Under the pieces are notes generated by a model. It did not search any database, was not told the origin of the DNA, and worked only from the letters and a program-made list of their open reading frames with translations. A DNA stretch of 64,000 bases from Cornus controversa (taxonomy: Eukaryota; Streptophyta; Magnoliopsida; Cornales; Cornaceae): contig CM048851.1 in assembly GCA_026545225.1 (NCBI GenBank), forward strand, positions 34,995,956-35,059,955. The letters run 5' to 3'. Positions within the stretch are counted from its first letter, which is position 1. Every line of letters starts with the position of its first letter. Positions 1 to 12,286 of this stretch are shown piece after piece. The translations under genes and the position numbers were made by a program.

Positions 1-949
1 CTTCAAGAAATGAAAAATAAAAAGAACATTGGTTCTAAATTACAAAAGAATCCTTAATGAAAAAAAAAAAAAAATAGGACTATGTGTATATATATACGAA
101 ATATGGGTAACCCATTTACATTACGAGTTTATTCATGGATCTAAAAATGATCCAAAGTCATTTTGATCAATAAAAATGGTATTATAGAGACTTCATGTCC
201 AAAAATATCAATTTTTCGTCATTATAATAACGGTCTACAAACAATAGGGGAATACCTCCATATTTTTGTAATGTAAGGGAGTTTTGTGCAAAAATAAAAG
301 TTCAGGAGAGTTTTCTGTCAAATTGTGAGAGTTTGGGAGATTTTTTTTACCCTTTCAATTTTACCAAATAGTCAAATTGTGAAAGTTCGGGAGATTTTTT
401 TACCCTTTCAATTTTACCAAATAGCATCTTAGCAATTTAAATTTTTTCTTTATGCAGGGCAGCCGAATTATCAAAACACGTTGATTGTATTTTTATTTTC
501 ACTTCTTGCTTCAAATAACAAATGTAATACGGAACAAATATCATATTCTCTCTTAGATATTAATTTGGTAAGCCCGACCAATAAAAATACATTATTCAGT
601 AAAAATGATCTCACATATGAAAATTATTCTCAATAAATTGAAATAGTACATTTTCATTGACCAAGCATACCATATATATATATACATATATACATATATA
701 TATATATGAAACCTCCTATAGCTATGAAAGTTAATAATACAACACATTTCTCCCATTAGTGGTGGCTAATGTCGAGAGACAGAATGTAATTGAATAGCCA
801 AAGATCATTGAATGTATTTACTAGCTGCAACTATTTTCATTAAATTGGGGCGCACCATGACAGTCAAATAATCTGAATTTTTTTCTGGATCATCATCCAT
901 ACATGTTTATTAGATTGCAAGAAAAATAAAAGTCAAATTCTGTTAGTTC
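1..949. other. Flank and 3' UTR of CBSX3-like gene
   Basis: AT-rich sequence with no supported gene. On the minus strand a poly(A) signal AATAAA (plus-strand TTTATT at 906-911) lies about 40 bases after the stop codon of the CBSX3-like gene, so roughly 870-949 is probably its 3' UTR. The rest holds a short tandem duplication (318-424) and an AT-dinucleotide stretch near 670-705. Confidence 0.6.
318..424. repeat. Tandem duplication, 54-bp unit
   Basis: Two adjacent near-identical copies of a 54-bp unit starting TCAAATTGTGA at 318 and 372. They differ by a few substitutions and the length of one T-run. No coding potential. Confidence 0.85.
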
Positions 950-2442
950 TTAATAGTAATCTCCCTTGATGAACTCGTTCAGTCGCTTCACTTCTCCACT
1001 TTGCAGCTCCACCACTGCTCGGACAACATCTACAATAGAAATCATGCCTACAATTTTTCCATCGATAACTGGGACATGCCGTATCTGATTCTCTGCTAAC
1101 AATAAGAGATTCATTATTTCCTTTCCGTCATTTTTCTTGCAAAAAAATGAACAAAAAGTTGACCCCCTAATTCATAATTATTCTTTTTAACATGTACTAT
1201 AATCGATCCTGTACATTGATTGTCACGTTTACAAATTTTACAATTCTCTTTCTATATCACATCTATATAGAAATTGGGTCGCTCTTACTATATCTCATCT
1301 TTGCAAATTTCATGATTCTCTTTCTATATCACATGTACATAGAAAGTGGTTTCTCTTTCTATATTAGAGTTTTCGGTGAAATAATGTCGTCAATTATATC
1401 ATTTTCCTTATAAGTATTATATGAATTTACCTGTCATGAGCTGCATTGCCTGAAGAATGTTTGTATCCGATGTCACTGTTATCAACTTGTTCTGTTAATG
1501 TTTTAAACAAGTACAAGGCTAAGTGAGACAGAGAGATAACAGCATCTGTCCGAAAAGATCAGCAAAAAGTGCACAAGAATAACCTGATCAGTCATGATTT
1601 CTCCAACTCTTGTGTATTTAGGCGATCTATCCTGCGTGATTACCTTCCGTAGATAGTCTGCATTTCATCCATTCCACCATCAACAATTAGCACAATAGCT
1701 TCATTTTATAGTTTGTGATTTTTGTTCGACTTAGAAAGTCTTGATCATGGTAAACTTGCATCTTGGTTATTGCAACCCAGTGTTTTAATGTTTAAGGTAC
1801 AATAGGGCTTATATGATCTTGTAAAAATGTTGCCCATTAATGCACCTAAAGATTTAGAGGATTACTGAATTTTATGCTTGTATAGCTTGCAAATGATATA
1901 TCTGTGTGTGTGTATATATATATATAAGGCATGAATATCTGAATCTAGAAATTATTATTTTCCTGCAGAAAAGTTTAAGGAATGTTCTGATGATCGTTAC
2001 CTCTTTCTGTGATGATTCCTGCAATCAGTGGTTGCTCTCCTGGTCTTAGAACCACTAAAGATCCAACATTATTTTGTGCCATCTGCAATGAATTGTCATT
2101 GTGATCGTGAATAATGACAGTTAAATTGAATTCAGTAAGAAAATTCTCTCTGTGTATCTTTGAAGTGTTGTAGAAACATACATGCTTCACAGCATCATAG
2201 ACAGTATCATCGGTATGACAATAAAGCCAAGACCCAACTTTTTCCTCTCCCTTAGTCATCAATAGTTCTGCCACGGATGTATTCTCCAATCCCTTCTGCT
2301 GCATAGTGGAAGAGGAGGTGACACATCCACAACGCGAGAGAACTTTTTTCATTTCAGCTGTATCCCCCACCGGTGAGTGCCTTAGAATTGCAAGCTTAAG
2401 TGGCTCCTGGCAAGACCGTAATGCTCTGCCAAGTCCCTGCAT
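950..2442 (-). CDS. CBSX3: CBS domain-pair protein, CBSX3-like (mitochondrial)
   Basis: Minus-strand gene with coding exons 2442-2182, 2082-2001, 1657-1584, 1491-1431 and 1092-950; the frame stays open through GT-AG introns, giving 206 aa, the usual length of plant CBSX3. Residues 1 to about 50 are basic and Ser-rich, as in a mitochondrial presequence. CBS motif 1 covers about 55-125 (DDTVYDAVKH then VGSLVVLRPGE and AGIITERDYLRKV). CBS motif 2 covers about 136-195 (GEIMTDQNKLITVTSDTNIL then IRHVPVIDGKIVGMISIVDV). The protein ends KGDYY. Known family role: two-CBS (Bateman) proteins bind adenosine ligands, and Arabidopsis CBSX3 regulates mitochondrial thioredoxin o. The first ATG of the conserved MQG start was used. 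A splice acceptor (TCAG) lies about 10-15 bases upstream of it, so an additional 5' UTR exon is likely. An AATAAA signal lies about 40 bases past the stop. Exon-intron structure is supported by frame and family match, not by transcripts. Confidence 0.93.
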
Positions 2443-5111
2443 TTTGGCCCTGCTGATTGGAGTTAAAGTAATTTCTGTTAACTCATGTCATAATATCTGA
2501 TTCAAGCATCTATAGGACTGTATGAATCATATGTATTGTTCTGCATGATTGAGTTGCAATATTAGCAGGTTAGCTAATATATGGAAACAGAAGTGGACAA
2601 CATAAGAGAGAGAATCAATGGCCATAAAGTACAATTGTTTTTGGTTTTGTGTCGTGATTGCTTTGAGGAAAAGAAAAAAGAAAAAAGCAACATTGTAATT
2701 GTGACAAATAATGGCAGTGTTCTTGAAGTATTTGCATATGAGAAGAGCAAGATCTTGTTTCCTAGATCAGAACACAATGTGCATGCATAGCACCAGTTTT
2801 CTTGGACTGCAAGGATGTTAATTCTATTTGAAGAATGCAGTATGCGCATGGATCTGTTACGGTGATGTTCAAGTGAAAACGACAAACAAAAAATAGACGA
2901 GAGAAGTGGCAGATAAACATTTGTGTCATACCTTGTAAGCAGAGAGAGGTTGAACTTTGAACAGATTGGAAGCACTTTTAATGGTGAAAATATGGACCTG
3001 TCCCCATCAGTGGCAAAGGCAATTCAAAGGAAGCAGAAGATTTCTTGCCTCCCATCTCTTACTTGTTAAGACATACTTTGGTGTGTTCTTTTCTTGAATA
3101 ACTAGGCTAACCAAAGGAATACTTGTTGATTATTTGCCTTTTATTGTAAGTTGCTTTTCTTGGTGGGTATGATGTGGAAAGGTTGAATTCCATACTTGTT
3201 CAAACTCTTTATCCTTGAGCAAGGCAAACTGAAAATACTATTTCATTCATCATTAAATTGGTATCTATTATATATGATTGTATACTAAAGAGAAAACAAC
3301 AAAAAAGACAATGAACCGACACCTATCGTGTGGATATAGTAACTATGCAATATAAGCTACCTTCACGCAAAGTGTGTGCTTGGAATGCCTTCTGCAGAAA
3401 AGCCCAAATAGTTGCTCCCACTGTAGCAAGTTCAACACAATGGCCAAACATCTACCCAGAAAACTTGGACTACATCAGAAAAAAATGGAAACTAAAGGCA
3501 ACTGGAATGAGATGCTAGACCTTCCAAAGAAGTAAAATCTGTCTAGAGAAGCCCACATATCTCAATACAAAAGTTGTCTAAAAGAAGCAAAGAAGCAATC
3601 AATAAAATGTAAGAAGACGAGTGTACAAGAGTCCCAGAGACTCTCCAAGGTATCAAACAATAATAACCCTGATATGGCAAACCTCTTGTAAATGCTGAAT
3701 ATCATCTTATCATCATCTACTTCTTCCACCAGCCTTTTTTCTCTGTATCATTTATGGCAGAATACAAAGGCAGACATTTTGCTTTCAGCTTTCTTGCTAA
3801 CAGAATCACCAGGTTCTTGCCCTACAATCGAAACCAACACCCCTACTGAGACCACCATCACAACTCCTGTAACCCAGCCACTACCGCAACTGCTGCTAAA
3901 AGGCTGCCATTCAGGCCCCAGGTCACAGAGATGCCGGACGAGAAGCGAATGGTGTTATATATAATAAGGTCACTACATCCAACAGAGAAAGAACTCCCCG
4001 CATAAAGATATCAGGAAAAATGTTTAAGTTTGTCCATCAGATAGCTACTGGGAACCCAAAGCATCCCATGGATGAAAAACCCATCAGTATTATAATCTTA
4101 GCTGGTGATAATAGTGGGCCATCCAGGCAACTAGGAGCTGAGTGAGCAAAAAGAGAAGGGATAAATAGTAATATACAGAGTCGATAATTCAATTCTGTTT
4201 AATAGTTCCTTTGCTGAAAGGAATCCTGGTGTTCAGTTGGTTCTCTATTGCAATTTAACAGAAACTCAAGTCAAATAAAAGAATATAATCCCTCAAGAGG
4301 AGCAGGGCTGAATTCATAATTAATCCTGGTGAGAATCAATCTTACTAGCAAGCTCACAGTCAGAAGAATCCCTCAAGAGGCACGGGGCTGAATTCATAAT
4401 TAATCCTGGTGAGAATCTTACTTACTAGCAAGCTCATAGTGAGAAGAAGATGCCTCAAAGGCCTTTTCATGGAACCAAGTCACTCTGACCCAGACAATCC
4501 TGAAAAGTCTGTCACGGTGGTTGCTGCTACAGCTGCAGGAAGAAGAGTAAAGATAACGAGAGAGAGATGTTCTCTAAACCGAGAAAACTACAACAAAATC
4601 ATCACAATTGCATGCTGGAAGATATCAAATATTTGTGCACATGATGATAGTGCTGTTTAAAATAAATCCATATTATTGGATGATGCATTATCCACAAAAA
4701 TATGTCAAAAAAAAATCCACAAAAATATAATTCCATTGTATTTTTACTTTTTCAAATCATTTAACATTTGTTAAAAAAGGCATCCTCTCTAATATGATCT
4801 GCATCCATTATCAAAACTGAAATATACAAGGATTCAAGAGACTATTTAGAAATCTTTCTGTGACTAAGACTATGAACTCCTTCAAATCTAAACATAAAAT
4901 CTCCATAAGGAATGAGGTTATATACTGCAATTTAAATAGATCTTGCAACTTAAATACATTTTGTGATCACTGCCATTACATAAACTTACGCTTGCACCTC
5001 AAAGGCACTGATAGTGAATAGCAAAGTAAAGAACTTTCTTGAGAGAAAATATGCACAACTAATTTTAGCAAGCAAATAAGGATCATGACTCATCATAGCA
5101 ATTGAATATGA
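2443..5111. other. Intergenic region between CBSX3-like and tubby-like genes
   Basis: Probably contains the 5' UTR intron and promoter of the CBSX3-like gene (from 2443 upward) and the 3' UTR of the tubby-like gene (below 5111). Open frames here (such as 2581-2790, 3692-3964 and 4409-4660) match no family that I recognise. A tandem duplication is at 4287-4446. The 3690-3970 stretch is unusually GC-rich for the region; see findings. Confidence 0.5.
4287..4446. repeat. Tandem duplication, 80-bp unit
   Basis: A unit starting AATCCCTCAAGAGG at 4287 is repeated at 4367. Both copies contain GCTGAATTCATAATTAATCC and end in CTAGCAAGCTCA. They differ by a few substitutions. Confidence 0.85.
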
Positions 5112-6987
5112 TTATTCACACACCGGTTTAGTGTCAAAGCTGCTTAAACAGATCGCAAAGGCTTGAAAGGCAGAGAGGGGGTAGCGAAAATCCAAGGTAA
5201 AAATGTCTTTCCCTATCTTTCCAAATTGTAGAATTACTTTATCTTGCTCTGCCACTGAAACATCTTGCCATGGATCAGCAGCTGACACCAACTGAAAATT
5301 TTTAACAGAGGCCACTGTAACACGTCCTTTGAAGTTAAGGCACCAACACTGCAACTGCTCATGCCATCTAGGAGCTTTATTTTTCAGGATCATGGGATCT
5401 CTTGTGCCGGTGCGACAAGTGGAGCTAAATTCTACAGGTTGGTTTTTTCCCTTCAACATTGATTTGGTAGAAAATTGCTTATCAAGGCAAGTCCCAAAAG
5501 TTAATGGTGTAGGGGCAGTACCCCCTTCCTGAATCGCAGAGATAGGGATCGATTGCATGGTGCACTGCATTCTTCTTGGTCCTCTAGTACGAAGAACATT
5601 GAGCTCATAGGTTATGGTAGCCACATTGTAATTGTCGGCTGACACTCTTGGAGATACCATCTTTGAATATCTTTTTCGATGCAATTGACCATTGAATTGG
5701 ATTGCATGGTCATGTGGAGGCTGGTTGTCATACATAACAAACTTGGTGCCAAGAAAATTAGACCTGTTTCAAAATTTGCCGATTAAATGTGTGAAAAGAA
5801 ATCCAATGATGAGAAAAAAATAAGGAATGGGTTCTAAAGTTAAACCTTAATTTCCCAACATAATTGTTGCTAGCTTGAGAAAAATCATCTGTGGCCAAGG
5901 ATATCAAAAAATCTGATTTTGTTGCCCTTCTGATCTTTCTTGCTGCCAGAATAAATTTACTGGCATCACCTGACAGTGCTAGAATAAAACAATCAGTATA
6001 TAATGTCTTTAACCAGTTAGTAGCATATTATTTGAGCTCTTTAATGACGTGATATTTTAGGAGGAAGATATCAAACAAATCTATATGATCTCAAAATCTA
6101 GGTTATGCTAAAATTTCCCACCCACTATTGCTTTTGAACACAAGATTCAAAAAGCATCACACCTAAAGGTACGAAATAGTGCATGAGCAACTTAGCTACT
6201 CGAATAGTAGTAGAGATGGATCTAGTAATTAAAGTATAAAAAGAAGCCTAACAAGTAACAATGCATAATGATTAAAATTCATAAACAAGGGAATTACAAA
6301 GGAAGTGGTTGTCAAGAATTAAGAGTCGCGCATCTGCAATAAAATAAAGAAATGCATATTTCAAAGCTTTGCACTCCCCTTAAGATTTATAGTTGCATTT
6401 CAAGCCATTAATAATCAATCAAGAGAGAATAGCATTATTTACCAGGAGTCAGGCCAAGATACAGCCGGAACGTTGAAGTTGCCCTTTCCCTTTTTAGAAA
6501 GCACTGAATTGGAAAATCCCTCGGCCCCGGCTGATAGAAATCAAACAAGTAATGGAAAAAATCACATAAAAACACAATTACAGTATGTAAAAGAGTTGAA
6601 TTAAGAAGAAAAAAAAGAAAGGAAAGCAGCAATAATCACCTGCTTCAATGAAATAGGAAAAGTGAGCAAACCGCATTGCTCAGGAGTCCTAACAACCTCC
6701 TTTGTTGCTTCCCTCCACGACCTGCAAACCGCTGCACAAGCCACCACGCTCCTCCGGTCCGGCCAAGACGTCTCACTATCTTCTACCCTCTGAATTATGT
6801 CATGAAGCAACTCAGGCGGCAAATTCGCCCACTGGCTCTGTTGAACCAATGCATATGGAGATGGAGACCTTTCGGGGGCGATATGTGACCTACCCAGACC
6901 ATGCACACACTTCTTCTCAGATCGCCATTTGCTCCCAATACCCTCTCTGACCCTTTTCAGCTCCCCAATTATGCCTTTGAACGGCAT
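5112..6987 (-). CDS. TLP: Tubby-like F-box protein
   Basis: Minus-strand gene with coding exons 6987-6640, 6530-6443, 5978-5846 and 5763-5112, joined in frame through GT-AG introns, giving 406 aa (plant TLPs are mostly about 380-450 aa). Residues 52-98 form the F-box ([14 protein letters not shown], then [19 protein letters not shown]). From about residue 117 the Tubby domain runs to the C terminus: [75 protein letters not shown] and [18 protein letters not shown]. The two classical tubby signatures are present; the last has Val where Ala is usual (KPVCE rather than KPACE). Family knowledge: the tubby barrel binds phosphoinositides at the plasma membrane, and the F-box links to SKP1 in SCF ubiquitin ligases; several plant members act in ABA or stress responses. 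The linker ([13 protein letters not shown]) and N terminus resemble the TLP5/TLP2/TLP6 type, but I cannot assign the exact orthologue. The start is the first ATG before the conserved N-terminal helix. Confidence 0.94.
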
Positions 6988-7260
6988 TACTATGGAATAA
7001 ATGATTTTTCCCTTTCAATCTATTTCAACCAGAGAAAAAAAGTGAAAACAAAATTCAATTGAATTGACACATAACTCAAAGTTTTAACGGATCTAATTAT
7101 AGACACATCTGAACATTTATACAAATTGTCATGTGCCTGCCTGAGTTTCTGAAACAAAAGAATCAAGATTCTATTTTTTTCCTTCAACAGTTCTAAAAGA
7201 AGATTAAAAATCAAATAAGAAGAGATATATACCTCCGTTTGGTTGCTGAGGAAATGTAAC
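6988..7260 (-). promoter_or_regulatory. Probable 5' UTR exon and intron of the tubby-like gene
   Basis: On the minus strand a good donor (ACGGAG then GTATAT, at about 7230) and an acceptor-like AATAG close to 7020 precede the ATG, so a short 5' UTR intron is plausible. Promoter elements cannot be placed with confidence. Confidence 0.35.
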
Positions 7261-8446
7261 GAAGGAAAAAAGGACAATTAAAATTTTAAATCTCGGTGAA
7301 AAAAAGGACAATTAAAATTTTGAATCTCGGTTAAGGTCAGGCTAGTTTTCCATTTATGGAAACCAAAACAACATAGAGCAATAAAAGATTCAAATAACTT
7401 CCATTTTCATTTATTTCTTCCTCAGTTTCTCAGTAACCAAACATATAGGGTTAAAAGGTAGCACAAAAAGATTCAAGTACCGGTCATGGACAATTAGTCG
7501 GTGATTTGAGATCGAAGTTGCGACACGTAGCCAAAACCTTTCACGTTCCAATGTCTCCCAAAGCCAAAACCAATGTGAGATCAAAATGCAGAGAGATCAA
7601 AGCACCGATTGGCGAAGATGCGAAGTGGCCGAAGAATATAAGTATTTGTTTAACCTTTTCGATGTCTCGGTGGAAAACAAAAACTTAGATCAGAGAACCA
7701 GAGGCCAAAACGAGGAAAATGCTGAGCATATTCCAAAACACTAGTTGTGCTTAGCATAGATTCCGACGACCGTCGCCGCCACTGGCCACTGCTTCTCCGC
7801 CACCGCCTCTTCGCCACAACCTTTTATCGATCCCGAAATCTGTTTGTATGTATTTGGGACTCATCGAAACTGCCTTTTTAATTTCGTCCGTTAAAATAAC
7901 GGCATCGTCTTTGTGTGTGAATGCTCAGACCTCTGCTTGGACACGTGTGAAGCTTTGGAGCAGTTAATGGGTTGAACCACTAAACTATAAATTGAGATCA
8001 TATATATATATAATGAGTATTGGACTTTTTCCTTCTTTTTTTTCAACGACGGAATTGTTTATTGTTGGGCTTTTTAGAGTACTTATAAATTATAATTCAC
8101 CACCATACACGTATAATACTCCGTGCATGGAACAATTACTAAAATAATTTATATATGAATGGCAAAATTTACTCTGTGTAAGCATGATTTCAAGCTACAA
8201 TATTCATAATTGATTCGTGTGAACTTGATACGAATACAATCAAATATTTGCTCAATATATGTTCATTTCTATTCAGTAATATACCATTAATCATAGAATC
8301 AAGATAGTAGATTGTGTGATAGATTGAAAGAAAAGTTATATCGAATAACTATTAAATTCAGCCATACTTTAACAAAAAATATTGGACAACTAGAAAATAA
8401 CATATACATAAAATGAGTGTGGCAAAAATACAAATATTGAAATAGA
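7261..8446. other. Intergenic region with a short GC-rich island
   Basis: Mostly AT-rich. Positions 7740-7830 are much more GC-rich (CGACGACCGTCGCCGCC) and read through without a stop in one plus frame for only a short distance. This may be the promoter or first exon of the minus-strand tubby-like transcript, or a relic. No gene is supported. Confidence 0.35.
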
Positions 8447-8690
8447 TGTGTGATAAGATTAGAAATGATCACATTCAAGAAATGATTGGAGTAGCACTAA
8501 TTGAAAATAAAATAAGATAAAATCGATTAAAATGATTAAGACATGTGCAAAGAAGATGTTTAAGTACCCAAGTTTGAAAGCATGAGTGGAGTTAATAAGA
8601 AAAGATATGATATCATTTGGTTTTGATTGAGGTTATGACCTTAGATAAAGTGAAATGAAAACATAGGATTCAAAGTAGTCGTCCCCAAAT
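8447..8690 (+). pseudogene. Relic of a non-LTR reverse transcriptase C-terminal region
   Basis: Translation in one plus frame gives RNDHIQEMIGVALIENKIR, stop, NRLK, stop, then RHVQRRC. This matches the stretch found near the C-terminal end of many plant reverse-transcriptase-like ORFs (consensus of type NEHI..VGVAPIEDKMRE.RLRWFGHVQRRP). There are in-frame stops and no flanking retroelement structure, so this is a decayed fragment with no likely function. The call rests on recalled consensus. Confidence 0.6.
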
Positions 8691-10660
8691 AATTAAAAAA
8701 ATGTTTAGCTGTTGTTACATATGTGTAATTTGTTACTGCAACACTATGTTGCTAAAAGAGCTAAAAGATCTTCATCACGAACTCAAATCACACAAAAATG
8801 ATATCGAACTCATGTCATTTTATTAAACAAGTCGAGCCGAGCCTTTTAAAATTATGATGAGTTGAGCCTCAGCTCAACTTTTTATCTAGTCAAATTTCGA
8901 GTTAAGATCATTTTGAGTCCACAAACAAATGAGCTGAGCTTTGAACAAATTAAAATTCGGCTAGACTAAAATTTGCAGCCATACTCACACAGTGACACTA
9001 AGCATTACAAATACAAGTTTGTAATGTGTACTGAATTTTATTCATATATACACCTTCATTTTTATTGGAGTAACAATATTACACAAAAGAATGGTATATA
9101 ACTTGGATATGGATTGAACCGTTGAAGGGTTAGATTCAACCAAAGATAGACATGAAATATTCAATTTAGCTCCGCTTTCGAATTTCAATTCAAGTCCATT
9201 ATCATCTTAAATTTCTATTTTATTTCTTTTTGTGAATTAAGATTGAGTTCATGTTGAGATATCTGGTTTGATATGTCATGACATCAATCCTATTCTTAGA
9301 AAAAACAACTACACCTCAAGAATGAGACAATAAGATGAGAGAGTGAGCGGCGAGCCTATTAGAGTACATAAAAAGCTTTGGTGACATTAGGAGCCACAGA
9401 GGGTTCGGCCAGTAAGTGTCATGATATTACTAAGTTTTGTCGCAGATTACAAACCATGACCTTGTACTTACCACACACAAAAAAGTAAAAATAATAAATT
9501 ATTGTACATGTGTGAAGAATATAAATATATATTCACACACATACTAAAAAAACAAAAATATCCCTAAGGTGCAGAAACTTTCAACGAATTGTGCCGTTGA
9601 ACGAGATAATTTATTACATGATCTGAAACTAACATGGTTCTCGTTAATAAATAAATAAAATAGTGCTACACTTGCTGATTAATTTTTTTCGCACTCTAAT
9701 TACTTGTGTTTAATAAGGACTCTTGATAAATAATGGATAAGGATAATGTCTCTCTCCTCCAAAGCATTTAAATGAATAACTGACATATCAGTCGGTACTA
9801 ATACTAATTCGGTTGTTTTATCATTTTTTATTAAAAAAATTTGACATATCATCAAAAAATTAAAAAAAAACTAATATAAGTGATGTGTCATTTTTTGATT
9901 GGTTGGAATCATATAATAATTTATAATTTTATTGGATGGACATCTTATAACGAGGATAAGAATTTTTTATATTTTTTTTTAAGATAAGGTTGGGCGGCCA
10001 TAACCCTACTGTAACAAAAAAATTTATTGGATTGGTGCAACTTTACATCACATTTAGAGGGAATGCCAGCTATGTGTGTTACATGACACACACCACACTT
10101 GAGTCCCTACTTACCAAATGTATGATCACATAAATAGAAAATTGATCATCTTAATATCCCAACCTTTTCAGTCCCCACCACGCACTCAAACAAACTAACA
10201 TTACTTGATGTGTTATGTGATATGAATTTTAATTAGTAGATAATGAAGTTTTAGCCTAGTTTTGAGTTGTGATATCTTTGAGTCGTTGGTTCCATTAAAA
10301 ACATAAAAAAATAAAAATAAAAACATTTTTTTTATTGTGCGGAGGGACTTGTGGTAAAAGAAACAGCTTAAATTCTCACGATTTCAAATTTTGTTGTAAG
10401 TTTACAAATCAAAACCATTTGGATTGAAAACTTTGGTTGAAAATTTAGCTCACTTTGTGGGTAATGAGTGGTGAGGAGGAAGTTTTATTGTTCTCTCTCT
10501 TCTTTTTTTTCTTGAGCAATCACTTTGTTGGTAGTGAAAATCTAGCTCACATTTGCTTTTATTATCTATTTGCATCCATTTATGACTAACTAAATAGTAA
10601 TATTTCACAAGAAACAGCCACGTTGGAGTATGAACCCACCAACCATTACTTCACCTAGAA
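8691..10660. other. AT-rich intergenic DNA with degraded repeats
   Basis: No gene is supported. At 8830-8970, alternating GAGCCGAGC / GAGCTGAGC words resemble a truncated end of a common plant MITE-type repeat. The rest is AT-rich with homopolymer runs. Confidence 0.5.
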
Positions 10661-11433
10661 GGGAAAAAAAAAAAAAAAAATTACACCTAAATTCTACTCT
10701 TTTTTTTCTCCAAAAACAAGTAAGTCCTATAATTTTGCTTATAGGACTAATAAGTTCTACTTTTGAAGCACTTTTACAGTTAAGTTTTAAACCACTCAAC
10801 ATTTCATTTATACCCTTCCAAAGTTAGACTAAAATTTTGCAATTATAATTTCGTAAATCAAAATTTTATATTTGAATATTTAAATATATCTAAATTTTTT
10901 CTATTAACAGTTAGATTTTTTTTTTCATTAATTATTTTTTATTTTCAAAAAAAATATTTTTTTTTCAAAAGGATAAAATTTTATTCAAACTGTTTCAATA
11001 AAAAGAAATTATAATATTTTATTAATTTTTAAATAAAAATTTTATTTTGTATATGAAAAATTATTGTCGTAAAATCTACAAAAGATTTTTGGAATTAAAT
11101 TAACAAAATATTGGTGTTTTTTTTCAAAAGAATAAAAGATTATTCAAATTATTTCAATAAAAAGAAATTATAATATTTTATTAATTTTTAAATAGAATTT
11201 TTAATATTTGTATATGAAAATTTATTGTAGTAAAATCTACAAAAAAAATGGAATTGAATTCTAATTATATTAATTTTAAATCTAATTTGGTAAGTGTATA
11301 AGTGGAAAGCTAAGTGGTTTAAAACTTAAATGGAAAAATGTTTCAAAAGTAGGACTTATTGGTCCTATAGAAAAATTTATAGGACTTACTTGTCTTTTGC
11401 ATGAAAAAGTAGGGCTTAATTGTAATTTTTCCC
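10661..11433. mobile_element. Foldback (long inverted-repeat) element with an internal duplication
   Basis: The left arm (about 10661-10820) and the right arm (about 11280-11433) are inverted copies. The word ACAAGTAAGTCCTATAA lies left and its complement right, followed in both by TAGTCCTATAAG-type and GTTTTAAACCACT words. Arms are about 150 bp at roughly 80% identity by eye. Between them, two direct copies of about 155 bp (about 10955-11095 and 11115-11255) share CAATAAAAAGAAATTATAAT. No coding sequence; termini and TSD are not certain. It could form a long hairpin if transcribed. Confidence 0.8.
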
Positions 11434-11709
11434 CAAAAAAATATATATAGGTGCTATTGGCACTCCATGAATTTCCTCTAGTACTCCAACTCTTTCTTTT
11501 AGGAAATAAAATGACTAAATTGTCCTCCTATTTGCTTATTCAACCATGAAAAACTCTCTTTTTGTTATTCTGTGCTCCCTTTTTCTCATAAGATTCAAAT
11601 AAAAAGTCAAAATAAATAATCAAAATATCAATCTTTTAATTTAAAAACTATGACTTTGTAAATCTACAAACCCTCAGTCTATTTGAATAGGATGGTGATT
11701 GCACCCGGA

Positions 11710-12286
11710 TAGGGGCGTAGTTACAGAGGCACTAGTGGGTACATTAGTACACAATTAATTTTAGAAAAAAAAATTTATCCATGTAGTAAATATAATTTTT
11801 TTGGGTTTAGAACTGGGAGGATCTGTTAAGGCCCGAGTGTTGTACCCACTTAATTTTATAAAAAAACAAATTATACATATTGTATATAAAATTATTTTTT
11901 AGGTTTACACTTTAGACGCTTTCTAGGGTTTTTTTGGTTTATCCGTTCGGCCCGTTCATCCATTTTCTCAATCTCTCTTTTTCCTCTGTTAAGTATTTTG
12001 GTCTATCTCTATTTCCTCTGTTGCTCTGCAACTGCAAGTTTCATCTGTTTTCTTCATTCAGTCTCTTATAATATATTATTCAACGTTTTCAAAATATGAA
12101 GTCTTGAAGAGGATTGTTACAAAAATAATTATAATATCATGTTATTTTGGTATTTTGTTGTGTAAAAGATATTAAATCTTTATATGTGCTATTTTATTTT
12201 GTCGTATTTTTAGTACTTAAAAAAAATTATTTTATATGAACTCTTACGTTCGTACACACTTGTATAAATTTCTGGTTACACCCCTG
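11710..12286. mobile_element. Non-autonomous hAT-type element (577 bp)
   Basis: The ends are TAGGGGCGTAGTTAC at the left and, as reverse complement, CAGGGGTGTAACCAG at the right. Flanks carry an 8-bp duplication with one mismatch (CACCCGGA at 11702-11709, CACCCGGG at 12287-12294). An 8-bp TSD and CAGGGGCG-type ends fit the hAT superfamily. There is no transposase ORF. The ends resemble those of the younger element at 51033-51752. Confidence 0.8.

Noticed and set aside
2574..2975. 133-aa minus-strand and overlapping plus-strand open frames
   Set aside because: No family match; position fits the 5' UTR intron/promoter of the CBSX3-like gene.
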